This document shows positions 6,828 through 12,495 of a stretch of DNA of 12,495 nt, in pieces (positions within the stretch are counted from its first letter, which is position 1; each line of letters begins with the position of its first letter). A model generated the notes under the pieces. The model searched no databases and was not told the origin of the DNA. It saw nothing but the letters and a program-made list of their open reading frames with translations. The stretch spans positions 1 through 12,495 of the forward strand of contig JAXFQY010000022.1 in NCBI GenBank assembly GCA_034178705.1. Reading direction: 5' to 3'. The position numbers and the translations under genes were made by a program. The DNA comes from RUG12395 sp034178705 (GTDB taxonomy: Bacteria; Bacillota; Clostridia; Oscillospirales; CAG-272).

Positions 6828-7654
6828 AGCTTCCTTTTACTGTCAATCTGGAAAATAAGGTGATTGCCGTTACGGGAGCGGGCGGCGTAATCTGCAGCGC
6901 GTTTTCGCGGGCACTTGCCGAGTGCGGAGCAAGGGTTGCTTTGCTCGATATCAACGAAGAAGCAATCAACAAACTCGCCGCTGAGATCGGAGAAAACGCC
7001 CTGGCCGTCCCGTGCAACTGTCTCAGCAAGGAAAGCATCCGGACGGCAAAAGAATGCGTCAACGAAAAATGGGGACAGGTGAATTTCCTGATTAATGGCG
7101 CAGGCGGCAATCATCCCCGTGCAACCTGCGATAATGAAACCATGACCCCAGATCTGGAGGGAATCCGGGATTTCTTTTCGCTTGACGAAAGCGGGTTCCG
7201 GTTTGTCTTTGATCTCAATATCACCTCCGCGTTTCTGGTAACCCAGATTTTCGCTGCGGATATGGTCAAAACAGGCGGCAATATCATCAATATCTCCTCC
7301 ATGAACGCCTTCCGCCCGTTGACAAAAATTCCTGCGTATTCTGCTGCAAAAGCCGGAATTTCCAACTTTACTGCCTGGCTTTCCGTTCATTTTGCCCCCT
7401 GCGGGATCCGATGCAATGCGATAGCCCCCGGGTTCTTTCTGAGCAATCAGAACCGTTCCCTGCTCTTCACCGACAGCGGTGAGCCAACCGCGCGGACGGG
7501 CAAAATCCTGGCAGCAACCCCGATGAAAAGATTGGGGAGAATTGACGATCTGATCGGCACCCTTCTGTGGCTCTCAGACGATCAGGCAAGCGGTTTTGTG
7601 ACAGGAACGGTCATTCCGGTTGACGGCGGCTTCTCAGCCTACAGCGGCGTGTAA
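6824..7654 (+). CDS. uxuB: D-mannonate oxidoreductase / fructuronate reductase, SDR type
   Basis: This 276-residue short-chain dehydrogenase/reductase interconverts D-fructuronate and D-mannonate, the step just before UxuA. The cofactor loop is TGAGG (17-21), D42 at the end of strand 2 favours NAD(H), NGAG (91-94) is the NNAG equivalent, and the catalytic set is N132, S159, Y172 and K176 (YSAAK). The PVDGGF ending near the C terminus is typical. E. coli uses an unrelated long-chain polyol dehydrogenase for this reaction; the SDR form is known from Bacillus (YjmF-like), and the N-terminal PFTVNLENKVIAVTGAGG resembles that subfamily. Its ATG overlaps the uxuA stop by four bases, implying coupled translation. 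The substrate assignment rests on this context plus N-terminal similarity, so another sugar-acid ketone remains possible. Confidence 0.85.
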   Translation: MKLPFTVNLENKVIAVTGAGGVICSAFSRALAECGARVALLDINEEAINKLAAEIGENALAVPCNCLSKESIRTAKECVNEKWGQVNFLINGAGGNHPRATCDNETMTPDLEGIRDFFSLDESGFRFVFDLNITSAFLVTQIFAADMVKTGGNIINISSMNAFRPLTKIPAYSAAKAGISNFTAWLSVHFAPCGIRCNAIAPGFFLSNQNRSLLFTDSGEPTARTGKILAATPMKRLGRIDDLIGTLLWLSDDQASGFVTGTVIPVDGGFSAYSGV

Positions 7655-7866
7655 GCCGCTTGCGCAACCGTAAGTCCCGGAAGATAGAGGGGATTGTTTT
7701 CCAAAAACGGATTCCCTTCCGGATACAGATACCGCAAAACCCTTTTGTTCGGTTCGCCGTACCTGTCAGGAAAGCAGCCGCAACCTGTAACAAACCGAAA
7801 GAATCCGATCTGCCCGGAAAACAATGCTTTATGGTCAACAACAGATAATCCGGAGGTATCAAAGCG

Positions 7867-8511
7867 ATGACAGATCTTATAACAAGAATAAGCGATACAG
7901 CACTTATACCGGTGGTAAAAATCGACAAGGCCGAGGATGCGCTTCCGCTGGCAAATGCCCTGAAAACCGGCGGGCTTTATGCAGTAGAGATTACATTCCG
8001 CACCGATGCCGCCGAGGAATCGATCAGAGCCATTGCAAAAAAACATCCCGATATGCTCATCGCTGCAGGTACGGTCCTGACAACGGAGCAGGCGGATTCG
8101 GCTATCCGGGCAGGCGCTCAATTTATCGTAAGTCCCGGGCTGAACCCTGTCGTTGTCAAACACTGTATCAATAAAGGTTATACGATCCTTCCGGGTGTCA
8201 GCACGCCGAGCGAGGTCGAGCAGGCAATGTCTTTCGGACTTACCTATCTCAAATTCTTCCCTGCAGAAGCGGCCGGCGGAATCAAGATGATCAAGGCGAT
8301 GTCAGCCCCCTACACCGGCGTACGCTTCATGCCGACCGGAGGCATCAACACCGCCAATCTTGCGGATTATCTGAACTGCAAAGCGGTCTTCGCCTGCGGA
8401 GGAAGCTGGATGGTACCGTCAGAGAAAATTTTGGCGGGCAGATTCGATGAAATTGAAAAACTAACAGCCGAAGCGGTAACTCTTATCAGAAAAATAAGGA
8501 GTGCTCAGTAA
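7867..8511 (+). CDS. eda: 2-keto-3-deoxy-6-phosphogluconate (KDPG/KHG) aldolase
   Basis: The 214-residue class I aldolase cleaves KDPG to pyruvate and glyceraldehyde-3-phosphate. Compared with E. coli Eda the numbering is shifted by four: E41 (VEITFR, general acid/base), R45, and the Schiff-base K129 in YLKFFPAEAAGG. AGTVLTTEQ (67-75) and the phosphate-binding PTGGI (146-150) are present. The length is normal for the family. GGAGG lies 10 bases before the ATG. The gene is separated from uxuB by 212 bases and from the next gene by 126 bases, the two largest gaps in the operon, so it may be a module of its own within the same transcript. The kinase that would make KDPG from KDG is not in the window. 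Confidence 0.95.
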   Translation: MTDLITRISDTALIPVVKIDKAEDALPLANALKTGGLYAVEITFRTDAAEESIRAIAKKHPDMLIAAGTVLTTEQADSAIRAGAQFIVSPGLNPVVVKHCINKGYTILPGVSTPSEVEQAMSFGLTYLKFFPAEAAGGIKMIKAMSAPYTGVRFMPTGGINTANLADYLNCKAVFACGGSWMVPSEKILAGRFDEIEKLTAEAVTLIRKIRSAQ

Positions 8512-8637
8512 GAGGGCGCATCACGGATTATCCCCGAACGCGCACCGTGTTTTCCAGATTTTCTTTTCCTTTGTCTGCCGGAAACTCTACTTGAAAAACG
8601 ATTTTGCGCCGCGATGCGCATACTTGGAGGTATTGGA

Positions 8638-9816
8638 ATGAACCAGATCCGATATGGCATTATCGGCCTTGGGAATCAAGGCTCAAGCTATCTATTGAAA
8701 ATTTTTGACGCAGGCAAGGCGGAAAACGCCGTTGTCACTGCTCTGTGTGACTGCAACGCAGACAAGATCAGAAATATCAAGGCAAAAACAGTGAATACAA
8801 CCGCACAATACTTTACGGATTACAGAGAACTGCTTGACAGCGGGCTCTGCGACGCGGTGCTTGTAGAGGTTCCTCATTATCAGCATCCGGAAATGGTAGA
8901 GGAAGCCTTGAAGCGCGGGATCCACGTCATCTGTGAAAAACCCGCCGGTGTGTATACCAAACAGGTCCGCAGAATGAACGAAGCAGCAAAAAAAAGCAGT
9001 GCCTTATTTACGATCATGTTCAACCAGCGCACAAACTGCCTCTATCGAAAAATGCGCGAGATTGTCCGCGCGGGGGGAATCGGCGAGCTGCAGCGCGTTA
9101 CCTGGATCATAACCGATTGGTACCGCACACAGCAGTATTATGACAGCGGGAACTGGCGTGCAACCTGGGAAGGAGAAGGCGGCGGTGTGCTGATCAACCA
9201 ATGCCCGCATCAGCTCGATCTGGTGCAATGGGTAGTCGGCGAGCTGCCCGAATCGGTCAACGGCTTTTGCCGGTACGGGAAGTGGCACGATATTGAGGTT
9301 GAGGATGAGGTAACGGCTTATTTCCGATACAAAAACGGTGCAACCGGGGTATTCATCACAACCACAGGGGAGGCTCCCGGAACCAACCGCTTTGAAATTT
9401 CAGGCACAATGGGCAAGCTGCTCTGCGAAGGCGGCAAACTCACCTGGGTTCAGAATAAAACGGACAGCATGGAATGGTCCCAAAGCTGCCCGGAAGGCTT
9501 CAAAAAGCCCCCGAAGGAAATCTTCGAAGTCGAAACGGACGGAAAAAATCCTCAGCATGCAGGCATCATCAACAATTTCACCGCAGCCATTCTCGGTACC
9601 GAACCGCTTTTTGTCAACGGCGCGGAGGGGCTTCTCGGGGTTGAACTGATGAACGCCATCGAGCTTTCCGGCTGGAACAACGGCGAAACCGTTCCGCTTC
9701 CGGTTGATGAAGAACGTTATCTTCGCGAGCTGAATGCACACCGTGCGGTGTCACGGCGGAAAACCGTGCAGAAAGACACGGTTACCGATACCACAGGAAC
9801 CTACGAAAGCAACTAA
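8638..9816 (+). CDS. Gfo/Idh/MocA family oxidoreductase, long copy
   Basis: This 392-residue NAD(P)-dependent sugar oxidoreductase has an N-terminal Rossmann fold with GLGNQG (10-15), the signature EKP (100-102, catalytic K101), MFNQR (127-131), and the C-terminal dimerisation/substrate domain opened by GGGVLINQCPHQLDL, where H191 is the usual catalytic-site histidine. Members oxidise or reduce hydroxyls of sugars, inositols and sugar acids, often at C2 or C3. I take the start at 8638, preceded by GGAGG at a 7-base distance; an upstream ATG at 8614 in the same frame lacks a good site. It is followed after 17 bases by a second, shorter family member with similar motifs, which argues for an oxidise/re-reduce pair sharing one cofactor pool (inference). 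The C-terminal tail from about residue 370 is polar and probably disordered. Substrate unknown. Confidence 0.9.
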   Translation: MNQIRYGIIGLGNQGSSYLLKIFDAGKAENAVVTALCDCNADKIRNIKAKTVNTTAQYFTDYRELLDSGLCDAVLVEVPHYQHPEMVEEALKRGIHVICEKPAGVYTKQVRRMNEAAKKSSALFTIMFNQRTNCLYRKMREIVRAGGIGELQRVTWIITDWYRTQQYYDSGNWRATWEGEGGGVLINQCPHQLDLVQWVVGELPESVNGFCRYGKWHDIEVEDEVTAYFRYKNGATGVFITTTGEAPGTNRFEISGTMGKLLCEGGKLTWVQNKTDSMEWSQSCPEGFKKPPKEIFEVETDGKNPQHAGIINNFTAAILGTEPLFVNGAEGLLGVELMNAIELSGWNNGETVPLPVDEERYLRELNAHRAVSRRKTVQKDTVTDTTGTYESN

Positions 9817-9833
9817 AAAACAGGAGCAGAACA

Positions 9834-10790
9834 ATGAGAGCAGCAATTATCGGTTACGGCGTTATCGGACCGGTTCACGCAAAAGTGATCCCGCAGTACG
9901 GCGAACTTGCGGCAGTATGTGACACCGATCCTACAAAGCTTGCGGTGATCCCTGATGTTTTGCATTACACGGATTACAGAAAAATGCTCGATGAGGTCCA
10001 TCCCGATGTCGTCCATATCTGCACGCCGCACTATCTGCATACAGAAATGATTCTCGAGGCACTCGGGCGCGGGATTCATGTTCTTTGTGAAAAACCGCTC
10101 TGTATCCGCGCAGAAGACATCGAAATCATTCTCGAAGCGGAGCAAAAATCCGGTGCACAGCTTGGCGTCTGTCATCAGAATCGATACAACAGCACCAACC
10201 GCGCGGTAAAGGAGTATCTTGAAGGCAAGAAGGTGGACTGTGCCGTCGGACAGGTGACCTGGCACCGTGACGCTGCCTATTATGCGTCAGGCATCTGGAG
10301 GGGAAAAAAAGAGACAGAGGGCGGCGGTGTACTGATCAATCAGGCCCTTCATACGCTTGACCTGCTCCAATGGCTCTGCGGAATGCCCGAAACCGTTACG
10401 GCAAATATCTCGACCTTGATGCTGAAAAAGGAAATCGAGGTTGAAGATACCGCCGCATTGCTATGCCGCGGCAACGCAGATTTCACTTTTTATGCCACAA
10501 CCGGAAGTGCCAAGGACTGTCCGGTAGAAATAACCCTTCGCGCGAACGGAGAATGGATCAAACTGATGCCGAGATATACGGTTATCGGAAATCGCTTTAC
10601 CGCTTTTGAAGAAAAAATCAAACCCCTCGGAAAAACCTGCTACGGCAACGGACACGAAGCTCTTATCGCGGATTTTTACCATTGCATCCGGAGCGGAAAA
10701 AAGTTCTGGATTGACGGAGCAGAGGGCGCCAAGGTCATCCGCCTGATTCTTGCTGCATACAAGAGTTGCGGAAATACTGTCAAGGTATAA
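9834..10790 (+). CDS. Gfo/Idh/MocA family oxidoreductase, short copy
   Basis: This 318-residue NAD(P)-dependent oxidoreductase has GYGVIG (7-12) in the Rossmann domain, EKP (86-88, catalytic K87), CHQNRYN (113-119) and GGGVLINQALHTLDL with H173 in the catalytic region. It is clearly paralogous to the preceding gene (EKP, NQR and GGGVLINQ..H..DL..W motifs in the same order) but about 74 residues shorter, mostly in the C-terminal half. AGGAG stands 7 bases before the ATG. It is followed after 11 bases by uxaC, whose ribosome binding site begins directly after this stop codon. Its place next to uxaC fits a reaction that yields or consumes glucuronate, for example reduction of 3-keto-glucuronate (inference only). 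An inositol- or gulonate-type dehydrogenase is an alternative. Confidence 0.92.
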   Translation: MRAAIIGYGVIGPVHAKVIPQYGELAAVCDTDPTKLAVIPDVLHYTDYRKMLDEVHPDVVHICTPHYLHTEMILEALGRGIHVLCEKPLCIRAEDIEIILEAEQKSGAQLGVCHQNRYNSTNRAVKEYLEGKKVDCAVGQVTWHRDAAYYASGIWRGKKETEGGGVLINQALHTLDLLQWLCGMPETVTANISTLMLKKEIEVEDTAALLCRGNADFTFYATTGSAKDCPVEITLRANGEWIKLMPRYTVIGNRFTAFEEKIKPLGKTCYGNGHEALIADFYHCIRSGKKFWIDGAEGAKVIRLILAAYKSCGNTVKV

Positions 10791-10795
10791 GAGGA
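10791..10795 (+). promoter_or_regulatory. Ribosome binding site fixing the uxaC start at 10802
   Basis: GAGGA begins on the first base after the stop codon of the previous gene and lies 6 bases before the ATG at 10802. An in-frame TTG at 10766 would overlap the previous gene by 25 bases and has no comparable site. Confidence 0.7.
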
Positions 10796-10801
10796 AACGA
10801 T

Positions 10802-12130
10802 ATGAAACAGTTTTGCGGTGATGATTTGCTGCTCCAGACAGAAACAGCAAAATTGCTGTATTCAGAGATAAAAAGCCTTCCGATCATTGACTATCATTGC
10901 CATCTCAATCCGAAAAGGATTGCAGAAAATGATGCCTACACCGACATTGGCTCGCTCTGGCTTGCGGAAGACCACTATAAATGGCGGGCGATGCGACTCT
11001 GCGGCATCAAAGAAGAATTCATCACAGGAGACGCGGATTTTCATAAAAAATTCCTGAAGTATGCAGAGATTCTTCCCAATCTCTGCGGAAATCCGCTTTA
11101 CTACTGGACACACATGGAGCTTCGGCAGATTTTCGGTATTGAAAAGCCTCTTTCGGCAGAAACAGCAGAGGAAATCTACCGGGAAGCAAACGGAAAAGCC
11201 GAACGGATGTCCCCGCAATACCTTTTGAACCGTTTTGCCGTCAACTACATCGCGACGACCGATGATCCGATTGACAATCTGCAATACCACGGGAAACACA
11301 GCAATACCCTCGTTGCGCCAACCTTCCGGCCGGATAAAGTTTTTACTCTCGACGCTGCCTATCTTTCTCTGCTCGGTAAGGCTGCCGGCTGCGACGCGAA
11401 TACCCTCGGCGGACTTCTTGAGGCGCTGATCCGCAGACTGGATTTCTTTGTCTCCCAAGGGTGCCGAATCTCCGATCAGAGTTTCGAAAAATTTCCGACG
11501 CGATCGGCAACACGGGAGGAAGCCGAGCGGCTTTTCAAAAATCGCGGCATGCTTTCCGCTGATGAAAAAGAGGCGCTCTTCGGCTTTCTGCTCGGATTTC
11601 TTCTGCGGGAATACAGGAAACGGAACATGACAGCGCAGCTGCACTTCGCGGTGACGCGCAATGTAAACCCGGAAGCCTTCCGCTCAATCGGCGTTGACAG
11701 CGGATTTGACACAATGAGTGCATCTCCGGATCCCAGAACACTGCTTGCCTTTCTGGCGAGTATTCCGGACACGGAACGCCCCGGAATCCTGCTTTATTCC
11801 CTGAACGACAGCGCACTTCCCTCCCTCGCCTGTGCTGCGGGAGCATTCCGGAACGTCCGCCTCGGTGCTGCCTGGTGGTTTAACGATACCCCACTCGGCA
11901 TTCGCAGAAATCTTGAAATCCTTGCCGAGTACTCCGCCCTCGGAACCTGCAGCGGAATGCTGACGGACTCACGCAGCTTTTCAAGCTATGTCCGCTTTGA
12001 CTTTTTTCGCCGTATTCTTGCGGATTTTGTCGGTGGATATGTCGATCGCGGCGAATACGACCTTGCAGCAGCCAAAGCTCTGATGCATAAGATTGTATAC
12101 GACAATCCGAAAGCTCTGATCGGACAGTGA
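10802..12130 (+). CDS. uxaC: Glucuronate isomerase (uronate isomerase)
   Basis: UxaC isomerises D-glucuronate to D-fructuronate (and, in many species, D-galacturonate to D-tagaturonate), the entry step of the pathway encoded here. The protein belongs to the amidohydrolase superfamily: the metal-binding HxH is H32/H34 in IIDYHCHLNP. Other family blocks are HYKWRAMRLCGI (58-69), GNPLYYWTHMELRQIFGI (96-113), TTDDPID (152-158), WWFND and MLTDSRSF, followed by FFRRIL near the C terminus. At 442 residues it is about 30 shorter than E. coli UxaC (470); the missing residues appear spread over loops in the second half rather than a truncation. It is the last plus-strand gene of the cluster. I see no convincing terminator behind it. 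UxaC placed last, with uxuA and uxuB in the middle and no uxaA/uxaB, points to glucuronate rather than galacturonate as the main substrate. Confidence 0.96.
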   Translation: MKQFCGDDLLLQTETAKLLYSEIKSLPIIDYHCHLNPKRIAENDAYTDIGSLWLAEDHYKWRAMRLCGIKEEFITGDADFHKKFLKYAEILPNLCGNPLYYWTHMELRQIFGIEKPLSAETAEEIYREANGKAERMSPQYLLNRFAVNYIATTDDPIDNLQYHGKHSNTLVAPTFRPDKVFTLDAAYLSLLGKAAGCDANTLGGLLEALIRRLDFFVSQGCRISDQSFEKFPTRSATREEAERLFKNRGMLSADEKEALFGFLLGFLLREYRKRNMTAQLHFAVTRNVNPEAFRSIGVDSGFDTMSASPDPRTLLAFLASIPDTERPGILLYSLNDSALPSLACAAGAFRNVRLGAAWWFNDTPLGIRRNLEILAEYSALGTCSGMLTDSRSFSSYVRFDFFRRILADFVGGYVDRGEYDLAAAKALMHKIVYDNPKALIGQ

Positions 12131-12230
12131 CGATCCCTATCCCGCTTCCCTCTTTTTCCGCAGTTATACTGTTGGAAGAAGATACTACAATACCTCCTAT
12201 TTTCCACAGAGCAGTCAGGGAACCATAGTT

Positions 12231-12495
12231 TGCACAATTCTTGAACTCACAGGAAAGCACACCTGTATCCGGCAGCCCGAAAATCAGCTCTCCGTCATTG
12301 ATGGTCGGCTTCATATTGCAAAGCACATCCGCCTCTGCATAAGCGCGGTGCAAACGGCAATAGACGTTACGCTCATTCTTGATATAAGAACGCTTATAGC
12401 TCAGCCGCTGACGGCGCACAATAGATATCCCACCTTTTTTGAAGGGATCCCTATCGTGATACGTAGCGCAGTTTATCCGTACGCTCTTTGATGGC
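12231..12495 (-). pseudogene. Broken N-terminal fragment of a glycyl radical enzyme (PFL-like)
   Basis: Reading the minus strand from the right edge, one frame gives IKERTDKLRYVSR and then a stop (TAG at 12451-12453). A second frame continues with DPFKKGGIS and a stretch resembling the N-terminal domain of pyruvate-formate-lyase-like glycyl radical enzymes: an R-rich YKRSYIKNE segment, HRAYAEADVLCNM, then INDGELIFG near 12270-12300. In that family the order is ER..kLR, then a YTE/YK..E helix, then RA.a.a..L.NM, then INDGELIVG, as here. The two parts are in different frames, which implies a frameshift near 12455. After about residue GLPDTGVLS the similarity fades and the frame runs into the uxaC gene on the other strand, so roughly 90% of the usual ~800-residue protein, including the glycyl-radical and cysteine sites, is missing. 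The start lies outside the window. The left boundary is approximate. The identification is by motif memory only. Confidence 0.55.

Noticed and set aside
7655..7866. Gene-free gap between uxuB and eda examined for a kdgK remnant, promoter or structured RNA
   Set aside because: No recognisable protein fragment in any frame, no convincing -35/-10 pair and no strong hairpin.
8517..8570. Possible terminator after eda (CACGG and CCGTG followed by TTTT)
   Set aside because: Only a 5-bp stem with an 18-base loop; too weak to call, and downstream genes continue in the same direction.
12131..12200. Terminator after uxaC
   Set aside because: No stem longer than 4-5 bp followed by a T-run could be found.
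11880..12230. Left-hand continuation of the minus-strand frame from the glycyl-radical-like fragment
   Set aside because: From about 12230 leftward the product loses family similarity, and below 12130 it is antisense to the conserved C terminus of UxaC.

Overview
The window looks like a chromosomal sugar-acid catabolism locus from an anaerobic Bacillota member (probably a gut Clostridia lineage; inferred). Supporting signs are strong AGGAGG-type ribosome binding sites, sigma-A-like TTGATA/TATAAT promoters, the short Bacillus/Streptococcus-type mannonate dehydratase, an SDR-type fructuronate reductase in place of the E. coli type, AraC/cupin regulators, and what looks like a glycyl-radical-enzyme remnant at the right edge. 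No rRNA, tRNA, CRISPR array or insertion sequence was seen.

Layout, left to right. (1) 1-194 holds no supported gene. (2) A minus-strand pair occupies 195-1987: a divergent type I dehydroquinase-fold protein (upstream) and a PIG3-like quinone/zinc-free MDR oxidoreductase. (3) An AraC regulator at 2160-2942 (+) is divergent from that pair, with a clear promoter of its own. (4) A symmetric hairpin at 3041-3070 separates it from a second AraC regulator at 3130-3930 (-). (5) Divergent from the second regulator is a nine-gene plus-strand cluster at 4098-12130: two xylose-isomerase-like TIM barrels, uxuA, SDR-type uxuB, eda, two Gfo/Idh/MocA oxidoreductases and uxaC. (6) 12131-12495 carries, on the minus strand, an apparent broken N-terminal fragment of a glycyl radical enzyme.

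The core is the glucuronate branch of the hexuronate pathway: UxaC isomerises D-glucuronate to D-fructuronate, UxuB reduces it to D-mannonate, UxuA dehydrates that to 2-keto-3-deoxygluconate (KDG), and Eda splits KDPG into pyruvate and glyceraldehyde-3-phosphate. The KDG kinase is not in the window, and neither is a transporter or any glycoside hydrolase.

The unusual part is the accessory set interleaved with this pathway: two Gfo/Idh/MocA oxidoreductases plus two metal-dependent TIM barrels. This combination is known from 3-keto (oxidative) deglycosylation systems. I infer, without proof, that the cluster may release glucuronate from a glucuronide by C3 oxidation, elimination and re-reduction rather than by a hydrolase. 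The neighbouring dehydroquinase-like protein, which keeps its Schiff-base lysine but has altered substrate residues, could belong to the same chemistry.
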